Positions 1-5,969 of a DNA stretch of 11,203 bases are shown piece after piece; position 1 is the first letter of the stretch; each line of letters begins with the position of its first letter. The stretch is from contig JAWLEN010000073.1 in the NCBI GenBank assembly GCA_041686095.1, positions 1 through 11,203 on the forward strand, given 5' to 3'. The DNA is from WJMT01 sp041686095. Its GTDB lineage: Bacteria > Acidobacteriota > Aminicenantia > Aminicenantales > Aminicenantaceae. A program made the position numbers and the translations under genes. Below the pieces are notes generated by a model, which was given only the letters and a program-made list of their open reading frames with translations, searched no databases and had not been told where the DNA came from.

Positions 1-21
1 GCCGTTTTTTAAAACATATCA

Positions 22-50
22 TTGACCCAAACCAAGGGCTTTGATATAAG
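22..50 (+). promoter_or_regulatory. Candidate sigma70-type promoter for the glycosidase gene
   Basis: TTGACC (22-27) and TATAAG (45-50) are separated by exactly 17 bases, each with five of six consensus matches. Transcription would begin near 57, only about 8 bases before ATG 65. The message would then be almost leaderless, or the true start would lie downstream. The match could be chance in AT-rich DNA. Confidence 0.4.
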
Positions 51-64
51 CAGTATGAAAGATC

Positions 65-1663
65 ATGGGAAAAGAAAGCGTGAGGATCAAAACAGGAAGA
101 AAGGAATTTGATGAATTCTATCCTTTGATCCATTCTTTTTTACAAAGAGCTAAAATGAATATGGAGATAGACGGGGAGAAGATAACCGCATACCGTACCC
201 CTGATACGAATTCTGTTTGGATCAGAGACTTCAGTGATATGCTGAGGGCTGTGAAGTATTTTGAAAAAGATCTCCAAAGTGCTGTGTGGCACTTTGGAGA
301 TACTCAATCAAAAAACGGTCGTATTTTTGATTATTTCACTATTTTTCCAGAGAAACTTCCCTGTGAAAGAGAGAACTGGACCAAATATGTCCGAGTGCCG
401 GTGGAAGCTGATGTGGAATATCGGTTTGTCAAAGCTGCATTTCTTGCATGGCAGGCTTCAGGAGATGACAATTGGCTGGAGAGAATTTATCCCAATATGG
501 AAAAAGCTTTATCCTATGCCATCAGTCATCCCTGGAGGTGGGATAAAAAAAATAACTTGATTAAAAGACCCTATACCATAGACACCTGGGATTTTGCCTA
601 TACGGCGGGTGAGCATGAGTGGCTGCAGTTTCAAATCAATGACTCTACTTTTTGGGGTCTTATGCACGGAGATAACAGCGGGTATTATGAAGCTTTTAAA
701 ATCATGGCTCTGTTCAATGATTATTTAGGAAGGCTTAAAGAGGCAGAGAAATGGGAAAATCAAGCCAAAAAAATCAAGAAAAGGATGAATCGAATATGCT
801 GGAATGGAAGATTTTACACCCATTTCGTTAAGCTCACTCCCATTGAGATCAAAGGAGCGGATGAGACAAAACAGCTGAGTCTGAGCAATCCTATGGATAT
901 AAACAGAGGAGCAGCCGGTCATGAAAAAGCAGTGTCCATCATCAAAGAGTATCAAAAAAGGCGGCAAAGCACAGATGCATTTGCAGAGTGGTTTTCCATT
1001 GATCCGCCCTTTCCCGATGGAATTTTCGGTGATGACAAGCTCAAAGCTGGAGCCTATGTAAATGGAGGAATTATGCCCCTGGTCGGAGGTGAGCTTTCCA
1101 GAGCTGCCTTAGAGCATGGATTTGAAAGCTATGGTGTGGATATAATTAAGAGATATTTCAACATGATTTCATCCACTGGAGAGACTTATCTATGGTATTT
1201 CCCAGATGGTTCTCCTTCCACCAAAGAGACCAGCACCAGTCCTGAAGCCTCCTCTTCAGATGCCTGGGGTTCCAGCGCCATGCTTTATGCTTTTATAGAA
1301 GGATTGTGTGGGATACAGGATCAAACAAAAATTTTTCAGAAAATAAGGATTGCCCCCAGATGGAGCGCGGCAGGAGTGGAAAATGCTGAGGTAGCGATTG
1401 AGTATGCGGCTTCTGAAAAATCTGTCCGTTATGCTTACGCCCAAAAAAAAGAAAGGATTGAATTAGAGGTAGAATGCCCCCGGAGTGATGTGTTTTTTCA
1501 TATTCTTCTCCCGGATAATTCAAAAGTAAAATCAGTCTATGTAGATGGGAGACAGTTAGATTTTAATCAGAAGACCATAGAAAACAGCTGTTATGCTGAC
1601 TTTGATATGAAAAAAATAAGGAGAATTTTTATTAAGATTCATTTGATAGGGGAGAAACATTGA
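65..1663 (+). CDS. Six-hairpin (alpha/alpha)6-barrel glycoside hydrolase-like protein
   Basis: The 532-residue protein looks like a glycosidase of the six-hairpin superfamily, which includes amylo-alpha-1,6-glucosidase, GH63 and GH78-type enzymes. Supporting motifs are VWIRD (residues 51-55), the EADVEY stretch (114-119), YVNGGIMPLVGGE (331-343) and SSDAWGSSAML (about 397-407). The last resembles the helix and active-site segment that closes these barrels. Residues 10-420 would form the barrel and about 425-530 a beta-rich C-terminal domain. No signal peptide is visible, so it probably acts in the cytoplasm on an imported or stored oligosaccharide. The substrate cannot be read from the sequence. 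ATG 65 is the first possible start because an in-frame TGA lies at 56-58, but it lacks a clear Shine-Dalgarno. A later ATG at 158 (residue 32) is an alternative. The fold call is fairly secure; the family and substrate are not. Confidence 0.8.
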   Translation: MGKESVRIKTGRKEFDEFYPLIHSFLQRAKMNMEIDGEKITAYRTPDTNSVWIRDFSDMLRAVKYFEKDLQSAVWHFGDTQSKNGRIFDYFTIFPEKLPCERENWTKYVRVPVEADVEYRFVKAAFLAWQASGDDNWLERIYPNMEKALSYAISHPWRWDKKNNLIKRPYTIDTWDFAYTAGEHEWLQFQINDSTFWGLMHGDNSGYYEAFKIMALFNDYLGRLKEAEKWENQAKKIKKRMNRICWNGRFYTHFVKLTPIEIKGADETKQLSLSNPMDINRGAAGHEKAVSIIKEYQKRRQSTDAFAEWFSIDPPFPDGIFGDDKLKAGAYVNGGIMPLVGGELSRAALEHGFESYGVDIIKRYFNMISSTGETYLWYFPDGSPSTKETSTSPEASSSDAWGSSAMLYAFIEGLCGIQDQTKIFQKIRIAPRWSAAGVENAEVAIEYAASEKSVRYAYAQKKERIELEVECPRSDVFFHILLPDNSKVKSVYVDGRQLDFNQKTIENSCYADFDMKKIRRIFIKIHLIGEKH

Positions 1664-1704
1664 TGAGAAGAAATTTATTTCCAATTATTTTAATCCTGTG
1701 TTAA
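1648..1704 (+). pseudogene. Possible remnant of a secreted-protein gene with a strong ribosome binding site
   Basis: AGGGGAG (1648-1654) lies 8 bases before an ATG at 1663 that overlaps the glycosidase stop codon (TGATG). This is the usual layout for a translationally coupled next gene. The frame, however, encodes only MRRNLFPIILILC before TAA at 1702-1704. The peptide looks like the start of a signal sequence (two Arg, then a hydrophobic run ending in Cys). A second open frame, with no ATG, runs from about 1650 to TAA 1740-1742 and reads like protein (IDEKKFISNYFNPVLKIDKK...). The two together suggest a gene that was deleted or frameshifted here, or a tiny leader peptide. Nothing identifies the original product. 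Confidence 0.3.
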
Positions 1705-1754
1705 AGATCGATAAAAAGCTAGACGGGACTTCTGAGATTTAATTGTGAATGTTG

Positions 1755-1784
1755 TTGACCTTGAAATTCATTCTATACTATCAT
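1755..1784 (+). promoter_or_regulatory. Candidate promoter upstream of the Ser/Thr kinase operon
   Basis: TTGACC (1755-1760) and TATCAT (1779-1784) are separated by 18 bases. An overlapping alternative is TTGTTG (1752-1757), 16 bases, then TATACT (1774-1779). Either would give a leader of roughly 100 bases before the kinase start at 1893. The leader contains A-rich runs near 1800-1825 but no convincing hairpin. Confidence 0.35.
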
Positions 1785-1879
1785 AACCTTAAAGTTTCCA
1801 AAAAAAAGCCTATAAGCAAAAAAAAGGCAGAGGAAATCACCTTAACGGATGAATAATCTAGTTATTGAAAAGTAAACTT

Positions 1880-1884
1880 GGGAG
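1880..1884 (+). promoter_or_regulatory. Ribosome binding site that sets the kinase start at ATG 1893
   Basis: GGGAG at 1880-1884 is 8 bases upstream of ATG 1893. A TTG at 1878 in the same frame would add five residues, but it overlaps this site and has no such site of its own. ATG 1893 is therefore preferred. Confidence 0.7.
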
Positions 1885-1892
1885 TGCCCTTC

Positions 1893-4094
1893 ATGGCAGG
1901 AGACAATAAAAAGAAACAGAATCAATCCGACAAAAACCTAAAAGATATTTCTGATTCTCAAACCGCAACCCTGGATACTCCTGTGTATAAGCTAAAAAGG
2001 GGTATGAAATTCGCAAACAGGTATGAAGTGATCGAAGAATTGGGAAGAGGGGGGATGGGAAAAGTTTACAGAGTTGAGGACATAAAGATCAAAGAGGAAG
2101 TAGCACTCAAGATATTGAGGCCAGAAATATCTGTAGATAAAAATCAAATTGAGCGGTTCAGCAATGAGATCAAACTGGCTCGAAGAATTTCACATAAAAA
2201 TGTGTGCCGAATGTATCATTTTGGAGAGGAAAAAGGGCTTTACTACATGATCATGGAATATGTGCTTGGAGAAGACTTAAAAAGCACCATGAAAAGGGTA
2301 GGGCCTTTGAGTGCGGGAAAAGCGATTTTAATTGCAAAGCAGATCGGAGAAGGGCTCTCCGAAGCCCACAGTTTGGGTATCATACACCGGGATTTAAAGC
2401 CTCAAAATATCATGATTGACAAAGAAGGAAATGTCAGGATCATGGATTTTGGAGTGGCTCGGTTTGTTAAAGGCAAAAGCATTACACATATAGGTACCAT
2501 CATAGGAACTCCAGAATACATGTCACCTGAACAGGCATCGGCAAAAGAAGCAGATCAGCGTTCAGACTTGTATTCATTAGGAGTTATTATATATGAGATG
2601 GTCACAGGCCGCACTCCTTTTTCTGGTGATACAGCTTTGAGTGTCGCTATCAAGCACAAAACAGAGAGCCCCAAGGAGCCCAAAGAATTCAATGAACAGA
2701 TCCCGGACGAGCTGAATCAGTTAATCCTCAAATGTTTGGAAAAAGACAAACAACAAAGATATCAGAATGTGAGTGAACTGCTTGCCGAATTAAAGAGAAT
2801 AGAGGAAGGCATTCCTACAACCGAAAGAGTTATGCCCCAGAGCCGGCCGTTTACTTCAAAAGAGATCACAGTCAAGTTCAACCTAAAGAAAGCATTAACC
2901 GCCTTATCCATTGTGATCATAGGAGGCATCATCGCTTTTGCTGTTTGGAAGTTCATCCCTTCCGCCAGCTCTGAGGGAGAATCGTCTCAACAAGAAATAC
3001 TTGTAGCTGAAAAATCTCCGGAGAAGGCTGATTATTTTTCTTCAGGGGAAAAGTTGCTTGTGGAAAATAATCTTGATCAGGCGTTGATTCAGTTTGAAAA
3101 AGTTTTGGATGATGATCCCTATGATCTGGAAGCTCGGTTAAAAGTGGCTTTGATTTTGAAAAACCAAGGAAAAACAGAGGAGGCTATCTCAGAATACAAA
3201 AAAGCGATTGAAATAAATCCTCAAGATCCTAGATCTTATGAGAGTCTTGCCTCCCTGTTTGAACAAAAGGACGATTTAAATGAGGCCCTTGCTTTTTATG
3301 AGAAATATCTTAAAAACGCGCCTCATGATGAGAAATTCGCCCAGATTGAAGAACGCAGAAATAAATTAGAAGCCAGGATCAGAGCTGAAAAGATTGAGGA
3401 AGAGATGAGTTCTCCTTTCATAGAAAAAGCAGAGGAGAAGCCCAAGAAAGAAAAAGCAATCCCCAAAAAAACAGAGGCTGAAGAAGAAAAGCAAGAAAGA
3501 GTCACAGAAAAGACAGAAGCTGAAAAAAAAGAAAAAGAACCAGCAAATGTTGCCTTGAAAACCGAACCCGAACCAGAGAAAAAGACACAACAGCAAATAA
3601 AGGAAAAAATTGACCTAGGTATTGATCAATTTGAGAAAGAGAATTATGAAAAAGCTATTTCTTTGATGGTTGAAGTTTTGGAAATAGACCCTGATAACTC
3701 AAAGGCAAAGGAATATTTGGATTTGTCGAAGCAAAACATAGCCGAACAGCAAATTCAAAAAATGGTGAATGAGTACAGCGATTCTTTAAAAAACAGCACT
3801 TTGGTTTCATTTTATGAAATAAACTGTACCTCAGAAATTTTTCCTGAAATAAAAAAAGATGCTGAATGGATAGTCATGTCGTATGATGAATTGAACTCGT
3901 TTATCTCTGATATAACCATTCGATTTATAGAGGAAGACAAAGCAGAAGCAAATATTTCTCTTATTATCACAGGTATTTTAAAAAGAGACAGGATCAAGCA
4001 GGCCCTTTTTGAAGGGATCTATAAGTGGCAGCTAGTGAAACAAAACAGTCAGTGGAAAATTAGTGGAGTCAGCTCTCAACCCACTAATAAATAG
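1893..4094 (+). CDS. Membrane-anchored Hanks-type Ser/Thr protein kinase with TPRs and a C-terminal sensor-like domain
   Basis: The 733-residue protein (from ATG 1893) is a PknB-like kinase that should phosphorylate Ser/Thr on cytoplasmic targets. Kinase motifs are complete: GRGGMG loop (51-56), VALK lysine 73, helix-C Glu 92, HRDLKPQN (165-172), DFG (185-187), GTPEYMSPEQ (205-214) and DLYSLGVIIYEM (225-236). Threonines at 198, 202 and 206 lie in the activation loop. A membrane segment spans about 335-355, so the rest should be periplasmic: three TPRs (about 380-477), a Lys/Glu-rich linker (about 480-565), one more TPR-like unit (569-602) and a roughly 110-residue terminal domain (621-729). 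That domain is nearly half identical to the end of the next gene's product and looks NTF2-like (fold inferred). The next gene follows after 25 bases, so the two are probably one operon. Kinase identity is secure; the signal it senses is unknown. Confidence 0.93.
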   Translation: MAGDNKKKQNQSDKNLKDISDSQTATLDTPVYKLKRGMKFANRYEVIEELGRGGMGKVYRVEDIKIKEEVALKILRPEISVDKNQIERFSNEIKLARRISHKNVCRMYHFGEEKGLYYMIMEYVLGEDLKSTMKRVGPLSAGKAILIAKQIGEGLSEAHSLGIIHRDLKPQNIMIDKEGNVRIMDFGVARFVKGKSITHIGTIIGTPEYMSPEQASAKEADQRSDLYSLGVIIYEMVTGRTPFSGDTALSVAIKHKTESPKEPKEFNEQIPDELNQLILKCLEKDKQQRYQNVSELLAELKRIEEGIPTTERVMPQSRPFTSKEITVKFNLKKALTALSIVIIGGIIAFAVWKFIPSASSEGESSQQEILVAEKSPEKADYFSSGEKLLVENNLDQALIQFEKVLDDDPYDLEARLKVALILKNQGKTEEAISEYKKAIEINPQDPRSYESLASLFEQKDDLNEALAFYEKYLKNAPHDEKFAQIEERRNKLEARIRAEKIEEEMSSPFIEKAEEKPKKEKAIPKKTEAEEEKQERVTEKTEAEKKEKEPANVALKTEPEPEKKTQQQIKEKIDLGIDQFEKENYEKAISLMVEVLEIDPDNSKAKEYLDLSKQNIAEQQIQKMVNEYSDSLKNSTLVSFYEINCTSEIFPEIKKDAEWIVMSYDELNSFISDITIRFIEEDKAEANISLIITGILKRDRIKQALFEGIYKWQLVKQNSQWKISGVSSQPTNK
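3753..4079 (+). repeat. Domain X, kinase copy (duplicated in the next gene)
   Basis: Kinase residues 621-729 align without gaps to residues 154-262 of the downstream secreted protein, with about 53 identities in 109 by hand count. Shared landmarks are FYExNCTSE, DAEW, NSxxSDI, ISLIITG, LFxGIYxW and QWKIxG. The single conserved Cys sits in NCTSE. Confidence 0.85.
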
Positions 4095-4106
4095 GATGAA
4101 TAAAAA

Positions 4107-4111
4107 AGGAG
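4107..4111 (+). promoter_or_regulatory. Ribosome binding site that sets the SH3b protein start at ATG 4120
   Basis: AGGAG at 4107-4111 is 8 bases upstream of ATG 4120, and translation from there begins directly with a signal peptide. Upstream in-frame candidates are GTG 4063, which lies inside the kinase gene, and ATG 4096. Neither has a comparable site, and either would put a charged tail before the signal peptide. Confidence 0.8.
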
Positions 4112-4119
4112 TCAGTATA

Positions 4120-4914
4120 ATGAACAGAAAAACAGGGATAAAAATTTTGTTTGTCCTCTTCATTTTTGGATTATTGATGACGAATATCTTATCCGCAGAT
4201 ACCCAAAAGATTCGGGTGGTGGTGAAAAATTCAAGCATCAGGTTAGAGCCTGATGTGCAGAGCGAAATCATAGATTCTCCCCCCTTAGGCGCTGTTTTTG
4301 AAGTGATTGAAAAGATGGATGTCTGGTACAAAGTAAAGCTTAATTCCGATAGATATGGAAGAGAAGAAGGTTATATAAACATAATGTTTATTGAGAAATT
4401 ACAGGACACAGAAAAGCCTCAACAGAGAGCCGAAGAGAAACAAGAAATACAAAAAAAAGATGTTAAGTCTGGAGAGTCTGAAAAAGTCTCTGAACCCGGA
4501 GTGAAAAAGGAAGAAAAAAAAGAAGAATTGGAAAAGCCTGAAGTGGAGGCTGCTGGAACGGGAATGGATGAAGATGAGATTAAAACAGTGGTCAGTGAAT
4601 ACCTCAATGCTCTGCAGAATAACAGTCTTTTATTATTTTATGAACAGAATTGCACATCAGAATATTTGTTTGAAGTCAGAGAAGATGCTGAATGGATGTC
4701 AAGAACTTATGACAAAATCAACTCTTGTGTTTCTGATATTTCTATTCAATCAATAGACAGTCAAGGAGCAGAGATCCGTATTTCTCTTATCATTACTGGG
4801 CTTCCAAGAGCTGGAGGGAGTCGAAAATTATTGTTTGATGGAATATATACTTGGAATATGATCAAGTCAAACAACCAGTGGAAAATAGACGGGGCGAATT
4901 CTCAGTCCTATTAG
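4120..4914 (+). CDS. Secreted SH3b-domain protein with the kinase's C-terminal domain
   Basis: The 264-residue protein has an N-terminal signal peptide (MNRKTGIK, hydrophobic run to about 24, likely cut after LSA at 26), so it should be exported. Residues 30-95 look like a bacterial SH3 (SH3b) domain: the IRLEP segment, SEIIDSPPLGAVFEV, VWYKVKL and EGYINIMFIEKL follow the usual strand pattern. These domains often bind cell-wall peptides. A Lys/Glu/Pro-rich linker (about 96-150) leads to domain X (154-262), matching the end of the preceding kinase. The gene starts 25 bases after the kinase stop, so co-expression is likely. It has no catalytic motif. Plausible roles are a ligand-binding partner, competitor or regulator of the kinase; these are inferences from the shared domain and synteny. 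Cys 178 is shared with the kinase, while Cys 203 is not. Confidence 0.82.
   Translation: MNRKTGIKILFVLFIFGLLMTNILSADTQKIRVVVKNSSIRLEPDVQSEIIDSPPLGAVFEVIEKMDVWYKVKLNSDRYGREEGYINIMFIEKLQDTEKPQQRAEEKQEIQKKDVKSGESEKVSEPGVKKEEKKEELEKPEVEAAGTGMDEDEIKTVVSEYLNALQNNSLLLFYEQNCTSEYLFEVREDAEWMSRTYDKINSCVSDISIQSIDSQGAEIRISLIITGLPRAGGSRKLLFDGIYTWNMIKSNNQWKIDGANSQSY
4207..4404 (+). repeat. SH3b domain, copy 1
   Basis: This stretch encodes residues 30-95 of the secreted protein. The first 45 positions align without gaps to the SH3b domain of the convergent gene at 4978-5820, with about 18 identities (K-R-V-V, I-R-L-P, S-I, L-G, E, K-D, W, V-L). Confidence 0.7.
4579..4905 (+). repeat. Domain X, secreted-protein copy
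   Basis: This is the second copy of the domain encoded at 3753-4079. It has the same length (109 codons) and the same orientation, as expected from tandem duplication or from fusion of a duplicated copy to the kinase. Confidence 0.85.
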
Positions 4915-4930
4915 GAATCAAAAAACTTCA

Positions 4931-4955
4931 AAATATTTTATAATGATAAATATTT
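4931..4955. terminator. Weak AT-only dyad between convergent genes
   Basis: AAATATTT occurs at 4931-4938 and again at 4948-4955, and can pair around a 9-base loop. It is the only dyad I see in the 63-base gap between two converging genes. An all-A/T stem is a poor intrinsic terminator, so the role is uncertain. Confidence 0.2.
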
Positions 4956-4977
4956 AAAGGTATTGAGTTACTCTTGA

Positions 4978-5820
4978 TTAGAAATGATATTGAACTCCAG
5001 CTGAAAGAGTGAAATCGGCATCTTTTTCTTTAACATAGCCAATCGGAGCGTTAATTATTCTGTACTGTAATTCCAGATCAATCGAAATTTTGGATTTACT
5101 CAACCATAAGATCCCCGCTCCAAAAGCAGGTCCGGAGTAGTTCTTTGCGTTTCCTCCGTATGTTTTATAAAATCCGGTAGTTCCATAATAGGCGGATAAT
5201 CTGGGCTGCCATTCAGGCTTACGTCCCAGTGGATAAATGCGAAGCCCAAATACATATTTGACTCCTCCTGTAAAATATCCGAAGCCTCCTGTTAAGGCGA
5301 TGTAATCAAAAACCCTTTCTTCTGCAGGAAAAATAGTATTGAACTCGCAATTCATACCTAATATTCCATAAGGCAGTCCATATCCAAGACCAACACTGAA
5401 CATGGAGTGATCTGCTTTATCAGGTTTTTTCAATTCATCGATCTTTTCCTCGGGAGTTGACTTTTCCTTGATTTCAGCTGTGGTAGAGCCTAATTCTTCT
5501 ATCGGTTCTTTTTTCTTTTCGGTTTTTTCGACTTGATTCTCATGGATATAACCTGAAATCACATAACCTTTTTCGTCGGGGGGAAGATTGACTCTTATCC
5601 AATGGTCTTGTTTTGCCTGATATTCCAGAATTGTCCCTAAATGAACTGTAGCTACAATGAGAGACTCATCGGAAGGTTTAAGCCTTATGTTAGCTGTGTT
5701 GACTGAAACTCTTAATTTAACTGCTTCGGAATCTCCATAAGAAAAGGAAAGAAAAGAAATAATAATGAAAAAAATCATGAGTGACTTAATGATATTTTTA
5801 GTTGTGTTTATTTCTCTCAT
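4978..5820 (-). CDS. Secreted SH3b protein with a predicted outer-membrane beta-barrel
   Basis: The 280-residue protein begins with a signal peptide (hydrophobic run about 13-28, likely cut after SYG at 29). Residues 35-98 resemble the SH3b domain of the neighbouring secreted protein (KLRVSV, NIRLKP, HLGTILEY, HWIRVNL, SGYI). A charged linker follows (about 98-136). Residues 139-280 are rich in Gly and aromatics with alternating strand patterns (FSVGLGYGLPYG, GGFGYFTGGVKYVFGLRIY, ISIDLELQYRI) and end in LSAGVQYHF. A terminal Phe after alternating residues is the recognised barrel-assembly signal of outer-membrane proteins. About eight short strands fit an OmpA/OmpW-size barrel. It probably sits in the outer membrane with SH3b in the periplasm. 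AGGAG (complement of 5836-5840) lies 15 bases before ATG, an unusually long gap, but no better start is visible. Its function is unknown; the architecture is moderately secure. Confidence 0.75.
   Translation of the reverse strand: MREINTTKNIIKSLMIFFIIISFLSFSYGDSEAVKLRVSVNTANIRLKPSDESLIVATVHLGTILEYQAKQDHWIRVNLPPDEKGYVISGYIHENQVEKTEKKKEPIEELGSTTAEIKEKSTPEEKIDELKKPDKADHSMFSVGLGYGLPYGILGMNCEFNTIFPAEERVFDYIALTGGFGYFTGGVKYVFGLRIYPLGRKPEWQPRLSAYYGTTGFYKTYGGNAKNYSGPAFGAGILWLSKSKISIDLELQYRIINAPIGYVKEKDADFTLSAGVQYHF
5527..5718 (-). repeat. SH3b domain, copy 2
   Basis: This stretch encodes residues 35-98 of the barrel protein and is homologous by inspection to the SH3b domain encoded at 4207-4404 on the other strand. 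After the first 45 positions the alignment needs a gap. Confidence 0.68.
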
Positions 5821-5889
5821 GTGTTGATTATTTTTCTCCTTGATTAATTTTATTTATTGTAAAAGAGATTGTTTAAATGATTTAATTAG

Positions 5890-5918
5890 ATTGTAAAATT
5901 TTTTGAATTTTATTTCAA
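5890..5918 (-). promoter_or_regulatory. Candidate promoter for the SH3b/barrel gene
   Basis: On the minus strand, TTGAAA (complement of 5913-5918) and TACAAT (complement of 5890-5895) are 17 bases apart, with good agreement to sigma70 boxes. Transcription would start near 5883, giving a leader of about 60 bases. Confidence 0.45.
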
Positions 5919-5928
5919 CAAATCAGTG

Positions 5929-5956
5929 TTGTTAAATAAGAGTTTATAGTTATGAT
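5929..5956 (+). promoter_or_regulatory. Candidate promoter for the sugar isomerase gene
   Basis: TTGTTA (5929-5934) and TATGAT (5951-5956) are 16 bases apart. Transcription from about 5963 would leave only a few bases before ATG 5970 but about 25 before ATG 5988, which favours the second start. Confidence 0.35.
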
Positions 5957-5969
5957 TATTTAATGAAAA

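Noticed and set aside
3..44. Possible tail of an upstream gene in frame 3 (13 codons ending DPNQGL, TGA at 42-44)
   Set aside because: It is protein-like but too short to support, and it overlaps the candidate promoter at 22-50.
1800..1828. GCC...GGC flanked by A runs as a terminator after the glycosidase
   Set aside because: The stem is only three base pairs and lacks a following T run on the plus strand.
1749..1856. 35-codon frame starting at an ATG in the gap before the kinase, Lys-rich
   Set aside because: It has no ribosome binding site, overlaps the candidate kinase promoter, and owes its Lys codons to A runs.
1878..1892. TTG start that would lengthen the kinase by five residues
   Set aside because: The GGGAG at 1880-1884 sits correctly for ATG 1893 and would lie inside the extended coding sequence.
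3323..3596. Antisense reading frames opposite the kinase linker, rich in Phe, Leu and Ser
   Set aside because: They are a by-product of the purine-rich coding strand; they have no start signals and no recognisable domains.
4063..4119. GTG or ATG starts that would lengthen the SH3b protein by up to 19 residues
   Set aside because: AGGAG at 4107-4111 fits ATG 4120, and the signal peptide begins there.
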